Source: Nodosilinea sp. FACHB-131
GTDB taxonomy: Bacteria > Cyanobacteriota > Cyanobacteriia > Phormidesmidales > Phormidesmidaceae
Direction of reading: 5' to 3'
Assembly (NCBI RefSeq): GCF_014695395.1
Contig: NZ_JACJOF010000027.1
Coordinates: forward strand, 310,001-374,000
DNA: 64,000 bases
Shown piece by piece: positions 35,327 to 45,857 of this stretch; position 1 is the stretch's first letter, and every line of letters begins with the position of its first letter. The translations under genes were made by a program, and so were the position numbers. A model generated the notes under the pieces. The model saw only the letters and a list, made by a program, of their open reading frames with translations. It searched no databases and was not told the DNA's origin.

Positions 35327-35857
35327 ATGGTAGGCAATCCTGATTTTCTCACCCAGACTGGGCAAGACCAAGATCCAGAGCTGCAAGAGCTGGAAACGCC
35401 TGATGGCGAGCTATTTTTGCGCTTCTTTGTCACTCCCGAAGATGAATTTGCGCTACCTGCCACCGGCATTCGTCGCATTATCGAGCAGCCCCCCGATCGC
35501 ATCACTCCCATACCCAACGTATCGCACCTGCTGCTGGGTACCCTCAACGAGCAGGGACGGGTGGTATGGGTAGCTGATTTGGGTCAGTTTCTCGGGTATT
35601 CATCGGTGCTCAACACCGATCGTCCAGAGATTTCGGTCATCGCCATTGAAGATCAGGGAACTATGTTAGGCTTGGCCGTTAATCGAATTGTGGGCACCCG
35701 CTGGCTCAACCCTGACAAGACCCGGGTGTCAGACAATAGCCCCGACACGATGGCTCCATTTTTGCGCGGTGAATGGGTCATTGACGCTGAGGAAAACAAA
35801 ACCCTCAGGCTGCTTGACCACGTTGCTGTTATTCGTTCAGCTCGCTGGGCTACCTAG
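35327..35857 (+). CDS. pilI: CheW-like adaptor PilI
   Basis: A 176-residue protein with one CheW domain: [20 protein letters not shown], then [39 protein letters not shown] and [17 protein letters not shown]. It couples the methyl-accepting receptor encoded next to the CheA kinase. The N-terminal 30 residues are acidic ([14 protein letters not shown]). It is separated from pilH by 43 bases. Confidence 0.92.
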   Translation: MVGNPDFLTQTGQDQDPELQELETPDGELFLRFFVTPEDEFALPATGIRRIIEQPPDRITPIPNVSHLLLGTLNEQGRVVWVADLGQFLGYSSVLNTDRPEISVIAIEDQGTMLGLAVNRIVGTRWLNPDKTRVSDNSPDTMAPFLRGEWVIDAEENKTLRLLDHVAVIRSARWAT

Positions 35858-35910
35858 GCTTAGCCCCATCCTTAACCCCCTTAGGACATTTGCACCGGCA
35901 GGAGAAGACC

Positions 35911-38559
35911 ATGGCTTCAGGCATCGATTACTCTCAAGCCTATCAAAAAGCAGAACGAGCCTACGTACAGGGCAACTACTCGGAGGCTGCAGCAGTTATC
36001 GATCAGCTGGCCGACGATTACCCCGAAGACCCCAGCGTGCTGCTATTGCGAGGCCATATCTACTGCTACGGCCTACAGCGGTACGATGTAGCTGCGGCCC
36101 AGTATAGTGCTGTGCTCGATCTCACCTCAGAGCCCGAATACGTCGACTATGCCAGCAACGGTCTCGACTATGCCAGTCAGTTTGCTGCGGAGGCATCCTC
36201 CGGAACGGCGATAGACTACGAAACCGATGCCGGAGATACTTTCTTCGACGCTGATGCTTCAATATCGATGGGTTTGGAGAGCGGCGTCAGAGCCACCAGC
36301 GCCCCCGGTCTGTCAGATAGCCATTTCGACCTCGGCGACTTTAGCCTTGAGGACGATATGCCTAGCTCGATCGCCAGTGTCGGGTTTAGCGATACCGCTC
36401 TAGCCGATTCCTTTGCGGCCGATCCGTTTGCCACTGACAACCCCTTTGCCACCGATCCTGATGACAGGGCTAACCTTAGTTTTGGCGCTGACTCCGGCAG
36501 CGGCTGGGCTGAGGGCCAGGAGAGCCTAGACGATATCACCTTTGATGACGATGCCTCCTTTGATTCCCTTGAAGTAGGCAATGCCGACGACCCCTTTGGT
36601 GGGGCCACCGAGGCTCAGAGGGGTGATCTTTACAGCGACATGGAGTTGGCCTCCCATAGCTTTGACCAGAGCTGGCCTCCCGCTGACGACGGCGGCGACG
36701 ACATGACGGTGTTTGCCCCTGAGCCCGACCTCCTGATCGACGACCTCGACACCGCTGGCGATAGCTCCGATCTTGATTACAACGCCTACGCCGACAATGG
36801 ATACATGCCCGACTTAGACGACAGCACCCAACCCAGCAGCAACGTTGACTTTTTAGACGAATTTAGCGACTTTGACGATCTGGGTAACTTACCCGACTTT
36901 GAGCTATCAGACAGCTCCGCTGGGTTTACCACACCCTCAGTAGGCACCTCCGGTTTGACTTCAACGGACGACAGCGGCTTTACCGGGGGCACTTCCGCCT
37001 TTGATCTTAGCGATATGAACGATCAGGCGGTGATCAGCGACGATGATATTTTTAGCATTGCGGGTGCCAGTGATAGCCTGCCCGTGTTTACCCAAACCGA
37101 TAGCCATGATGTGGAAGCGGTAACCACTGAGCAAGATTGGCTGGGCTTTTTAGACAATGCTCCTCTGCCGACTAAAGAGCTGATCGTTGCCATTGCTGCT
37201 GGTGTTGCCTCGGCCTTGGCGGTAGGCGTGATTAACTTTGCCGCTTCGACCCTACAGCCAGGGCGATCGATGCCCAAAGCCGTGCACGCGGCGATGGCCT
37301 TAGCAGGTGGAGTAGCCGGGTTTGGCTCAGCCCTGGTAGTTGGGCGGTTGGCCCACCGCCAGGTAGGCCGCAGTGTGGACGACCTGCAGCAGCAGTTTGA
37401 CACAGTGATCAGGGGCAATTTGTCGGCTCGGGCCACGGTGTTTACCGAAGACGAGTTTGGTCGCCTGGCCAGCAGCTTTAACAAGATGTCGCGGGTGATT
37501 TTAACCACTACTAGCGAAGCCCAGCGCAAGGCTCAGGAGCAAGAGCAGGCCAAGGAAGACCTCCAGCGCCAGGTGATTCGTCTGCTAGACGACGTGGAGG
37601 GGGCGGCCCGGGGCGACTTGACCGTGCAGGCAGAGGTAACCGCTGACGTGCTGGGAGCCGTAGCCGACTCCTTCAACCTGACCATTCAAAACCTGCGGGA
37701 GATTGTAGAACAGGTGAGTGTGGCCGCTCGCCAGGTGAGCAAGGGGTCGACGGAAAACGAGATTTTTGCCCGCAGTCTATCGGCAGACGCCCTGCGCCAG
37801 GCTGAGGAACTCGCGGTGACGCTGAACTCGGTGCAGGTCATGACCGACTCAATTCAGCGGGTGGCCGAAAGTGCTCGTGAGGCCGAGGAAGTGGCCCGCA
37901 CCGCATCATCTACGGCCCTCAAGGGGGGTGAGTCGGTGGAGCGCACCGTGGCGGGCATTCTCGAGATTCGCGAGACGGTGGCCGAGACCACCCGCAAGGT
38001 GAAGCGTCTGGCGGAATCGTCCCAGGAAATTTCGAAGATTGTGGCGTTGATTTCGCAGATCGCCTCCCGCACCAACTTGCTGGCGCTCAACGCCAGTATT
38101 GAGGCGGCGCGAGCTGGGGAAGCAGGTCGGGGCTTTGCCATTGTGGCTGACGAGGTGCGGCAGCTGGCTGACCGGGCCGCCAAGGCCTCTAAAGAGATTG
38201 AGCAGATTGTGCTGCAAATTCAAAGTGAGACAGGCGGGGTGATGACCGCTATGGAAGAGGGCACCCAGCAGGTAATTGAGGGCACCCGCTTGGCGGAGCA
38301 GGCGAAGCGATCGCTAGAAGACATCATTCAAGTGTCAAACCGCATTGACGTGCTGGTGCGATCGATTACCGCTGACACCGTAGAGCAGACCGAAACCTCC
38401 CGCGCCGTAGCCCAGGTCATGCAATCGGTAGAACTCACCGCCCAGGAGACCTCTCAGGAGGCCCAGCGGGTGTCAGGGTCACTGCAAAACCTGGTGGGGG
38501 TTGCCCGCGACCTGCTGACCTCGGTGGAGCGCTTTAAAGTGAATAAGTCAGATAATTAG
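35911..38559 (+). CDS. pilJ: Methyl-accepting chemotaxis protein PilJ with TPR start and acidic linker
   Basis: About 882 residues from the ATG at 35911, behind CAGGAG. Residues 1-75 form TPR-like helices ([20 protein letters not shown]). Residues about 90-400 are a low-complexity acidic stretch rich in Asp, Ser and Phe. Two membrane helices follow (about 425-445 and 455-475: [40 protein letters not shown]), then HAMP domains. The signalling hairpin has its tip in [20 protein letters not shown], which includes the typical [13 protein letters not shown] core. No large periplasmic sensor domain is present. The signal may be the pilus state or an internal cue rather than a ligand. Confidence 0.92.
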   Translation: MASGIDYSQAYQKAERAYVQGNYSEAAAVIDQLADDYPEDPSVLLLRGHIYCYGLQRYDVAAAQYSAVLDLTSEPEYVDYASNGLDYASQFAAEASSGTAIDYETDAGDTFFDADASISMGLESGVRATSAPGLSDSHFDLGDFSLEDDMPSSIASVGFSDTALADSFAADPFATDNPFATDPDDRANLSFGADSGSGWAEGQESLDDITFDDDASFDSLEVGNADDPFGGATEAQRGDLYSDMELASHSFDQSWPPADDGGDDMTVFAPEPDLLIDDLDTAGDSSDLDYNAYADNGYMPDLDDSTQPSSNVDFLDEFSDFDDLGNLPDFELSDSSAGFTTPSVGTSGLTSTDDSGFTGGTSAFDLSDMNDQAVISDDDIFSIAGASDSLPVFTQTDSHDVEAVTTEQDWLGFLDNAPLPTKELIVAIAAGVASALAVGVINFAASTLQPGRSMPKAVHAAMALAGGVAGFGSALVVGRLAHRQVGRSVDDLQQQFDTVIRGNLSARATVFTEDEFGRLASSFNKMSRVILTTTSEAQRKAQEQEQAKEDLQRQVIRLLDDVEGAARGDLTVQAEVTADVLGAVADSFNLTIQNLREIVEQVSVAARQVSKGSTENEIFARSLSADALRQAEELAVTLNSVQVMTDSIQRVAESAREAEEVARTASSTALKGGESVERTVAGILEIRETVAETTRKVKRLAESSQEISKIVALISQIASRTNLLALNASIEAARAGEAGRGFAIVADEVRQLADRAAKASKEIEQIVLQIQSETGGVMTAMEEGTQQVIEGTRLAEQAKRSLEDIIQVSNRIDVLVRSITADTVEQTETSRAVAQVMQSVELTAQETSQEAQRVSGSLQNLVGVARDLLTSVERFKVNKSDN

Positions 38560-38620
38560 GTGCAGTTAGCCAACGGGAGTGAGCCGGACACGGTCGAAAA
38601 GCATTCAGAGGGGAATTGAC

Positions 38621-41600
38621 ATGCTGCCTGAAGATCAAAAACGCATCTTGGGGTACTTCATTGAAGAAGCCAAAGATCATCTAAACACCATCGAGCAGGG
38701 TTTGCTGAACCTGGCGGCCACCGTCAATGACTCTGAGATGATGAACGAAGTGTTTCGGGCGGCCCACTCGGTGAAGGGCGGCGCGGCTATGCTGGGGCTC
38801 AACAGCATTCAGCGCACTAGCCACCGCATGGAAGACTTTTTCAAGGTGATGAAAGAGTCGACCGTACGCCCCGATCGCGACCTAGAAACCATGCTGCTGC
38901 AAATCTTTGATGGGCTGCAGGAGCAGCTGGAGCAGCTGCAAAGCCCCTTTGGCCTCACCAACGACCAAGCCCAGGAAATTATGGCTCCTTTGGAGCCCAT
39001 TTTTGTGCAGGCTGAAGCTCACCTTGATTCGCTGGTTGCTGCCGCCCCAGCGGCGGCCCCAACAACCGCACCATCGCGACCCACAATGGTAGCGGCAGCA
39101 CCTCACCCTGAGACCAGCGCCCTTCAACTTGTATTTCGCAGCGATGTCCCAGCGCTGTTGCGAGATATGCTGGCTACCTTTAAGCAGCCCGACAATAGCA
39201 CGTCTCGCCAGGCACTCAATCGGCTATGCCAACGCATGCACAGCCTGGGGGAACAGTTTGAGCTGGCTCAGTGGTGCAGTCTGACTCAGGTGGTTGAGCG
39301 GGCGATCGCAAACCCTGACCAGACCTACCGCACCCTAGCGCCAGTGGTGATCAAAGACCTCAAGCAGGCTCAGGACCAGGTGCTAGCCGGAGGCATCAAC
39401 CAAGTAGCCGCCTCCAGAACACTGCAAGACCTGCTCCCTGTTTCAGCTGAGCCCGAGTTGAGCAGCGACGACTCCGACTCCACCCTCGACGCCTTGCTGG
39501 CTGAAGCGCTTAACGACAATTCTGATGGGCCTGACTTAGCCGATTTGTTTGCGGCTGCGGAGGAAGGCAACGCCGACGATCTGGCCCTAGATAGCACCGA
39601 CAATTGGCTTGAAGACCTGACCCTAGACAGCACCGACAATGTAACCGAAACCGGTTTGGAATCGGTCTTTGGGCAATTTGACACGTCGCTGCCCGCCGAA
39701 CCCGTTATGCCCCAGGAAACAGCCGGCAGCATGGGGCCAGAGGTAGGGGCAGCGGAACTCAACAGTCTGGCCGACTTGTTCGAGGGTGCCCCCGCGAGCT
39801 TAACCGACATCTGGGAAGAGGACTTTTCAGATGTCTCCCTAGATGATTTAGACCTAGACGATAACGTTACCGCCGATAGCGACAACTCTGAGTTTGCCGA
39901 TTTGTTTGCCACCGAGGCGGTCGCTGGCGAACTTGACACTGCTGAAAACCCGGCCATTGACGATATGGCCAGCTTGTTTGGATACGACCTCGATGCCGGC
40001 GCAGGCGTCGAGCCCGCTTCGGGGAGCGAGCCCAATGCAAACCCAGAGCCTGTCAATGCTGCGCCCGACTTGCCCATCGAAGATGCGGCACCAGAGTCTA
40101 CGGCCCCACCCGAAACCGCCGTAGACCCCTTGGCAGATTTTCTCGACGATGAGCTCGGCTTTGGCGCAGGGGAGATCACTGACGCCCCTGTGGATGATTT
40201 CTTTGATATGGGCGAATCTGCTGAGGCACATGCAGCCAGTGCCACCAGCAACGAGGTCGATAGCTTCTTTGACTCGCTCGACGACGGCGACTTCATCGAA
40301 GATGACGATGCCCACACCATGCCTGAGCTACACCTAGAGCTTGACTTAGATAGCTCTAGCGGCGAGGGCTCCAGCGCTGACAACAACGGACTGTTTAGCG
40401 GTGGCTCGTCGGGTCTGCTCACCACAGACAGACAGATCCACGACGCAGACGCGGCGGCAGAGGCTGGGCATCTTTTTGGGGAAGCTGATGACCTACTAGA
40501 TGACCCATTTGGAGAGCTGAACCTTACCGACAGTGCTTTTGACCTCGCGTTTGATGACGCCCCTGACGAAGCCATCGTAGAACCTGAGCCGACTGCAACC
40601 GAGGCCGACGCCAGTTTTGATATTCCCACCGACGACGGCGACGGGGACGAGCTAACCGCTGCCTCTTTTGACGTTGATGGGAGCTGGCCTGAGGCACCGG
40701 CAGAAGAAACCAGCTTTGCTGATTTAGAAAGCTTACTAGATGACCCCGTCTTTGAAGCTGACCTGTTCGCTGACTCAAACGGGTCTCTAAACGATGAGCT
40801 GAGCCTATCCAACAATGCTTTTAATAGTTTTGGAGGAGATGCCTACAACGGCAATGGTCACACCGAGGCTACTCCTATATCCGCCCGCCAAAGTTTTGAT
40901 GACTATGGTGGGGATAACGACAGCTTCGATGATTTAGAGGCCCTGCTGGGAGAGGAGTCCCCAATCGTCGATACCGTGGCTCTAAGACAGCCAGACAACG
41001 GGCTACCAACCGCCAGCCCCAGCTTTGACAGCAGCGATGATGAATTTGGTGATCTTGAGAAGCTGTTGGAAGAAGCCGACCAGCTCGGCGGGTCAGCCCC
41101 AAGCTTAGGGACTCGGCGGACCGCATCGATGCAGGCGGCGCGGCGATCGCCGCGCCGCGCCGCCAACACCACCGACCAAACCATGCGCGTTTCGGTGGGC
41201 CACCTCGACACCCTCAGCAACCTGGTGGGTGAACTGGTGGTCAACCGCAACTCCTTGGAGCAAGACCAGGAACGCCTGCGGCAGTTTCTCGACAACCTGC
41301 TGCACCAGGTCTCGCAGCTCAACGATGTGGGGCAGCGCATGCGCGATTTGTACGAGCGATCGCTGCTAGAAAGCTCGCTCATTGCCAACCGTCAAGCCTT
41401 TGCCCTAGGGGTTTCATCCTCTGATCGAGGCGGCGGTCACGCCACCGGGGCCACCTTTGATGCCCTCGAGATGGACCGCTTCACCGGCTTCCATACCCTT
41501 TCCCAGGAGATGATTGAGCTGATTGTCCGAGTGCGGGAGGCCTCGTCGGACATTGAGTTCACCATTGACTCCACCGACCAGATTGCCCGCCAGTTTCGCC

Positions 41601-43129
41601 AGGTTACCACCCAGCTGCAAGAGGGTCTCAACAAGGCGCGCATGGTGCCCTTCGGCCAAACCGCCGAGCGTCTGCCCCGTGCCGTGCGCGATATTTCTCT
41701 GAAGTGCGGTAAAGAGGCCCAGCTGGTGGTCGAAGGGCGCGACACCCTGATCGACAAAATGATTCTAGAGCGCCTCTACGACCCCATGACCCACTTGGTC
41801 AACAACGCCATTACCCACGGCATTGAGTCGCCCGAAGAGCGCCTGGCTACGGGCAAGGGGCGAGAAGGAACCATTACTGTGCGGGCCTTTTACCAAGGCA
41901 ACCAAACAGTGATCTACATCGCTGACAACGGTGGCGGCATCAACCCAGCAGTGGTTAAGGCCAAGGCCCTCAAGCAGGGGCTAATTACCCCCGCCGAAGC
42001 CCAAACCATGACCGAGATCGAGGTCTACGACCTGCTATTTTTGCCGGGCTTTAGCACCCGCGATCAGGCCGATGACTTCTCTGGACGCGGCGTGGGCATG
42101 GATGTGGTGCGCACTGCCCTATCCGACATTCGCGGTTCGATCACCGTCGAGTCTGAGGTGGGCAAAGGCACCAGCTTTACCATCCGCCTGCCGCTTACCC
42201 TGAGCATTACTAAGGCCCTGAGCTGCGTCAACAACCAGGCCCGCATCGCCTTCCCAATGGATGGGGTTGAGGATATGTTTGACGTGCCCAAAGAGCGCAT
42301 TCAAACCGACGCCCAGGGCCACGCCTGCATTCTCTGGCGCGACACGCTTCTGCCCTTCCGTCCCCTCAGCGATCTGCTGCGCTTCAATCGCAGTCTAGGT
42401 CGGGGCCGGGTCTACGGTGGCCCTCTGGATGAAGATGTGGTCTCTATGGTGGTGCTGCGCAGCGCCAGCACCTTTATCGCTCTTCAGGTTGACCAGGTGA
42501 TTGGCGAACAGGAGATTGTGATTAAACAGCTGGAGGGGCCAGTACCTAAGCCCATTGGCATTGCTGGTGCCACGGTGTTGGGCGATGGGCGAGTTATGCC
42601 CATCGCCGACGTGCTGGAGCTGATCGATCTGGCCAGCGGTCGCCTGCGGCGCGATGCTTCGACCTCGCTGTGGACGCAGACAGTGGATGAGGAACCGGTT
42701 GAGACCGTCGCTCACACCGACCCAACGGTGCTAATTGTGGATGACTCGATCACGGTGCGTGAACTGCTGTCGATGAGCTTCAACAAGATTGGCTATCGGG
42801 TCGAACAGGCCCGCGACGGCCAGGAAGCCTGGGAAAAACTACGCTCCGGCCTACCCTGCGACCTAGTCTTCTGCGACATCGAAATGCCCCGCATGGATGG
42901 TCTAGAACTGCTCTCGCGGATGCAGAAAGATGACGTGCTGAGCCGGGTTCCCACCGCTATGCTGACCTCCCGCGGGGCCGATCGCCACCGGCAGATGGCC
43001 GTTGATCTGGGCGCTAAAGGCTACTTTACCAAGCCCTACCTGGAGGAAATGCTGCTGGATGCGGCCAAGCGCATGCTCAAGGGTGAGAACATGATTCCTC
43101 GCAAGCTATCTGAAGAACCCGAAATTTAA
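38621..43129 (+). CDS. pilL: Hybrid CheA histidine kinase with long repetitive acidic linker (PilL/HmpE)
   Basis: About 1502 residues from the ATG at 38621, preceded by AGAGGGG; a GTG at 38579 is an alternative. A single Hpt domain has the phospho-accepting His49 in RAAHSVKGGAAMLGL. An acidic linker of roughly 570 residues (about 270-840) carries many short DLF/DLExLL-like motifs. Then come the dimerisation helices (VSVGHLDTLSNLVGELVVNR), the HATPase (N box LVNNAITHGIESPEER, G boxes IADNGGGINP and FSGRGVGMDVVRTALS), a CheW-like domain and a C-terminal receiver (VFCDIEMPRMDGLELL, TKPYLEEM). It phosphorylates PilG/PilH. The length exceeds usual CheA because of the linker. Confidence 0.93.
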   Translation: MLPEDQKRILGYFIEEAKDHLNTIEQGLLNLAATVNDSEMMNEVFRAAHSVKGGAAMLGLNSIQRTSHRMEDFFKVMKESTVRPDRDLETMLLQIFDGLQEQLEQLQSPFGLTNDQAQEIMAPLEPIFVQAEAHLDSLVAAAPAAAPTTAPSRPTMVAAAPHPETSALQLVFRSDVPALLRDMLATFKQPDNSTSRQALNRLCQRMHSLGEQFELAQWCSLTQVVERAIANPDQTYRTLAPVVIKDLKQAQDQVLAGGINQVAASRTLQDLLPVSAEPELSSDDSDSTLDALLAEALNDNSDGPDLADLFAAAEEGNADDLALDSTDNWLEDLTLDSTDNVTETGLESVFGQFDTSLPAEPVMPQETAGSMGPEVGAAELNSLADLFEGAPASLTDIWEEDFSDVSLDDLDLDDNVTADSDNSEFADLFATEAVAGELDTAENPAIDDMASLFGYDLDAGAGVEPASGSEPNANPEPVNAAPDLPIEDAAPESTAPPETAVDPLADFLDDELGFGAGEITDAPVDDFFDMGESAEAHAASATSNEVDSFFDSLDDGDFIEDDDAHTMPELHLELDLDSSSGEGSSADNNGLFSGGSSGLLTTDRQIHDADAAAEAGHLFGEADDLLDDPFGELNLTDSAFDLAFDDAPDEAIVEPEPTATEADASFDIPTDDGDGDELTAASFDVDGSWPEAPAEETSFADLESLLDDPVFEADLFADSNGSLNDELSLSNNAFNSFGGDAYNGNGHTEATPISARQSFDDYGGDNDSFDDLEALLGEESPIVDTVALRQPDNGLPTASPSFDSSDDEFGDLEKLLEEADQLGGSAPSLGTRRTASMQAARRSPRRAANTTDQTMRVSVGHLDTLSNLVGELVVNRNSLEQDQERLRQFLDNLLHQVSQLNDVGQRMRDLYERSLLESSLIANRQAFALGVSSSDRGGGHATGATFDALEMDRFTGFHTLSQEMIELIVRVREASSDIEFTIDSTDQIARQFRQVTTQLQEGLNKARMVPFGQTAERLPRAVRDISLKCGKEAQLVVEGRDTLIDKMILERLYDPMTHLVNNAITHGIESPEERLATGKGREGTITVRAFYQGNQTVIYIADNGGGINPAVVKAKALKQGLITPAEAQTMTEIEVYDLLFLPGFSTRDQADDFSGRGVGMDVVRTALSDIRGSITVESEVGKGTSFTIRLPLTLSITKALSCVNNQARIAFPMDGVEDMFDVPKERIQTDAQGHACILWRDTLLPFRPLSDLLRFNRSLGRGRVYGGPLDEDVVSMVVLRSASTFIALQVDQVIGEQEIVIKQLEGPVPKPIGIAGATVLGDGRVMPIADVLELIDLASGRLRRDASTSLWTQTVDEEPVETVAHTDPTVLIVDDSITVRELLSMSFNKIGYRVEQARDGQEAWEKLRSGLPCDLVFCDIEMPRMDGLELLSRMQKDDVLSRVPTAMLTSRGADRHRQMAVDLGAKGYFTKPYLEEMLLDAAKRMLKGENMIPRKLSEEPEI

Positions 43130-43285
43130 GGGCTAGCAACCGTCAGTCGAATGAGGGGCGAATCAAGGGCGAATTCATGGGTCGGAGCGCTCGTGGGTAT
43201 GGTCGAGCCCTTAACGGGAAACGATCGCCCTGCTTAGCGACGGCAGTTCAGGTTAGGATCACAGACAACTTGAGCAGTGTGGGCT

Positions 43286-44758
43286 ATGACCGTAGCGGAA
43301 CGATCGCGCATTGACTGGGTACCGATCATTGACGCCTTTAGCGTTGCGCTGGGGAGCGATCGCGTCGTGCGCCGCAAAGAAGAAATCTTGGTCTACGAGT
43401 GCGACGGACTGACCAGCTATCGTCAGCGACCGGCTGTGGTCGTGCTGCCCAAAACCACCGAGCAGGTGGCAGCGGTGGTCAAAATCTGCGATCGCTTTCA
43501 AGTGCCTTTTGTGGCGCGAGGGGCGGGCACTGGCCTTTCAGGTGGGGCACTGCCCATCGCAGACTCGGTGCTGATCGTTACCGCCACCATGAACCAAATC
43601 CTCTCGGTGGATCTGGACAACCAGCGAGTAGTCGTGCAGCCGGGGGTGATTAACAACTGGGTCACTCAAGCGGTGAGCGGAGCGGGCTTTTATTACGCCC
43701 CTGACCCCTCGAGCCAGTCGGTGTGCTCGGTGGGGGGCAACGTGGCCGAAAACTCAGGCGGGGTGCACTGTCTTAAGTACGGAGTGACCACCAACCACGT
43801 GCTGGGTCTCAAGGTGGTGCTGCCCACAGGCGACATTGTCACCCTCGGCGGCGAGGTAGCCGAAACCCCTGGCTACGATCTTTGCGGGCTATTTGTGGGC
43901 TCTGAAGGTACCCTAGGCATTGCCACTGAGATTACCCTGCGCATTCTCAAAGCGCCCCAGTCAATTCAGGTATTGCTGGCCGACTTCACCTCAGTTGAGG
44001 CAGCGGGGGCAGCCGTGTCAGCGATTACCAGCGCGGGTATTATTCCCGCTGGGATGGAAATGATGGACAACTTTAGCCTCAACGCGGTGGAAGACGTAGT
44101 AGCCACCAACTGCTACCCCCGCGATGCGGCAGCGATCTTGCTGATTGAGATCGATGGCTTGCCGGCGGAGGTGACGGCTACGGGCGATCGCATTGCTGAT
44201 CTCTGCCGCCAGAACGGGGCTCGCACTATCACCATCGCCACCGAGGCTGAGGAGCGCCTGCGACTGTGGAAGGGCCGTAAAGCCGCCTTTGCCGCCATGG
44301 GCAAGCTCAGCCCCGACTACTACGTGCAGGATGGCGTCATTCCCCGCACCCAGCTGCCCTACGTGCTCAAAGAAATTGAGGCCTTAGGCGACAAGCACGG
44401 CTACCGAGTGGCCAACGTTTTCCACGCCGGGGACGGCAACCTCCACCCGCTGATTCTCTACGACAATGCCATCCCTGGCCAACTGGAGCAGGTAGAAGAC
44501 CTGGGCGGCGATATTCTCAAGCTGTGCGTGCGCGTGGGTGGCAGCATCTCGGGCGAACACGGCATTGGGGCCGACAAGCGCTGCTACATGCCCGACATGT
44601 TTTCGCCAACAGACTTGGAGACAATGGGCTGGGTACGCCAGGCTCTCGACCCCGATCTGTTGGCCAACCCCACCAAGCTGTTGCCCTCCCCGCGCACCTG
44701 CGGCGAAGCGGCCCATAGCATAGCGGCCGTAACCCTGCCCAATGTGGAGCACTTTTAG
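43286..44758 (+). CDS. glcD: Glycolate dehydrogenase/oxidase subunit GlcD, FAD-linked
   Basis: About 490 residues from the ATG at 43286. The FAD-binding domain is at about 45-225: PAVVVLPKTTEQVAAVVKI, RGAGTGLSGGALPIADSVLI, GGNVAENSGGVHCLKYGVT and GLFVGSEGTLGIATEITLRI. The C-terminal oxidase domain contains ANVFHAGDGNLHPLILYDN and SGEHGIGADKRCYM, with the His residues typical of FAD/metal D-lactate and glycolate dehydrogenases. The family oxidises glycolate to glyoxylate in photorespiration, although D-lactate is also possible for cyanobacterial members. No glcE or glcF gene is adjacent, as is usual in cyanobacteria. Confidence 0.9.
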   Translation: MTVAERSRIDWVPIIDAFSVALGSDRVVRRKEEILVYECDGLTSYRQRPAVVVLPKTTEQVAAVVKICDRFQVPFVARGAGTGLSGGALPIADSVLIVTATMNQILSVDLDNQRVVVQPGVINNWVTQAVSGAGFYYAPDPSSQSVCSVGGNVAENSGGVHCLKYGVTTNHVLGLKVVLPTGDIVTLGGEVAETPGYDLCGLFVGSEGTLGIATEITLRILKAPQSIQVLLADFTSVEAAGAAVSAITSAGIIPAGMEMMDNFSLNAVEDVVATNCYPRDAAAILLIEIDGLPAEVTATGDRIADLCRQNGARTITIATEAEERLRLWKGRKAAFAAMGKLSPDYYVQDGVIPRTQLPYVLKEIEALGDKHGYRVANVFHAGDGNLHPLILYDNAIPGQLEQVEDLGGDILKLCVRVGGSISGEHGIGADKRCYMPDMFSPTDLETMGWVRQALDPDLLANPTKLLPSPRTCGEAAHSIAAVTLPNVEHF

Positions 44759-44786
44759 AATGGCTTTAGCTGAAGAAGGCCACCGT

Positions 44787-45323
44787 CTAGGTTTGCGGTC
44801 TGGACAATAAAAATTGTTCTAAATCGTGATGTCTTCCTTTCCAAAAACCACGGTTTTTAAGCACGCCTTGACTTTGAAATCCCAGCTTTTTTAACAGCTG
44901 TTGAGAGGCAATATTTTCTAGCATCACCTCCGCAACAATATTATCTAAACCTTTTACCTCAAAACCATAGGTTAGGATGGCGCTCAACGCTTCAGTCATG
45001 ATGCCTTGTCGCCAGTACTGGCTAGCCAATTCATAGCCCACTTCGGCTAGATTTGATGCTCTATTCCAGGTGAATCCGCAGGAGCCAATGAGAGAATTGC
45101 TAGGCTTGAGGGCGATCGCCCAGCGGATACCGCGATCGGTTTCAAATCCTACTTTGCGCCGTTCAACGATCGCTCTAGCCTCATCGAGCTGAGTGAAGGT
45201 ATCGAGGTCGTGAAACTGAGTCACCCTGGAGTCTGAAAAGAGCGAAAAAATAGCATTGGCGTCGGCTTCAGTTGACTGGCGTAGCCACAGCCTCGGGGTC
45301 TCAAGATCAGGAAAGATTTTCAT
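44787..45323 (-). CDS. RimJ/RimL-type GNAT N-acetyltransferase
   Basis: A 178-residue protein beginning IFPDLETPRLWLRQSTEADA. The acetyl-CoA site is AEVGYELASQYWRQGIMTEA, and the second half is VMLENIASQQLLKKLGFQSQ. This is the family that acetylates ribosomal-protein N-termini or small molecules; the exact target is unknown. The start codon overlaps the 3' end of the ABM-domain gene by 17 bases, so the two are translationally coupled. The base composition here is visibly more AT-rich than in the neighbouring genes, which may indicate transfer. Confidence 0.88.
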   Translation of the reverse strand: MKIFPDLETPRLWLRQSTEADANAIFSLFSDSRVTQFHDLDTFTQLDEARAIVERRKVGFETDRGIRWAIALKPSNSLIGSCGFTWNRASNLAEVGYELASQYWRQGIMTEALSAILTYGFEVKGLDNIVAEVMLENIASQQLLKKLGFQSQGVLKNRGFWKGRHHDLEQFLLSRPQT

Positions 45324-45615
45324 GACTCAATACGGTTTCATAGTGTTCAACCGTAGGGAAAGGTTCGTAGAAATGGTGCAGCAGAGCACGCCAGGTTTGA
45401 TACTCTGGTGATTGTCGAAACCCTAGAGTGTGGTCTTCTAGAGTTTGCCAACGCACTAGCAGCACATACTGATTCTTGGTTTCAATACAGCGCTGCAATT
45501 CGCAGGACATATAACCCGGCATAGCGACAAGGATATTAGAAGCTCTTTGAAAAGCATTCTCAAACTCAAATTGAGCACCCGCTTTGATCGTTAAAACAGC
45601 AACTTCTAGTACCAT
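45307..45615 (-). CDS. Antibiotic biosynthesis monooxygenase (ABM) domain protein
   Basis: A 102-residue protein with the ferredoxin-like dimeric ABM fold: VLEVAVLTIKAGAQFEFENA, then MPGYMSCELQRCIETKNQYV, LLVRWQTLEDHTLGFRQSPE, and HHFYEPFPTVEHYETVL. The YxxW/E pattern and the final F-Y-E motif are typical. Members are often quinol monooxygenases or heme-degrading enzymes; the substrate is unknown. It overlaps the downstream acetyltransferase gene by 17 bases, so the genes form an operon. The AT-richness is shared with that neighbour. Confidence 0.85.
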   Translation of the reverse strand: MVLEVAVLTIKAGAQFEFENAFQRASNILVAMPGYMSCELQRCIETKNQYVLLVRWQTLEDHTLGFRQSPEYQTWRALLHHFYEPFPTVEHYETVLSHENLS

Positions 45616-45857
45616 TGAATGTCCTTTTTTTGGAAATCAAGCTCGGCTATTTTTCTACGCAGAGATAGCGAATTTATTTTACCTTCATCATCAGAAAATG
45701 AGACGAGGTTTCTCCTTCAAAGGTTATAGCAGCAGCCTCAGCCTCCTGGTAGATACAACTGGGGGAGGTATCGCTCTAAAGTTGCATCAGCGATGGGTAA
45801 CAACTGAGAAATTTACCCTACCTAAATCGCTTAACTATATTCTTACCGGAGGTTTTA

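Noticed and set aside
39370..40815. Long Ser-rich frame of 481 codons on the minus strand
   Set aside because: It is the antisense of the Asp/Glu-rich CheA linker; complementing Asp and Glu codons gives long Ser-rich open frames.
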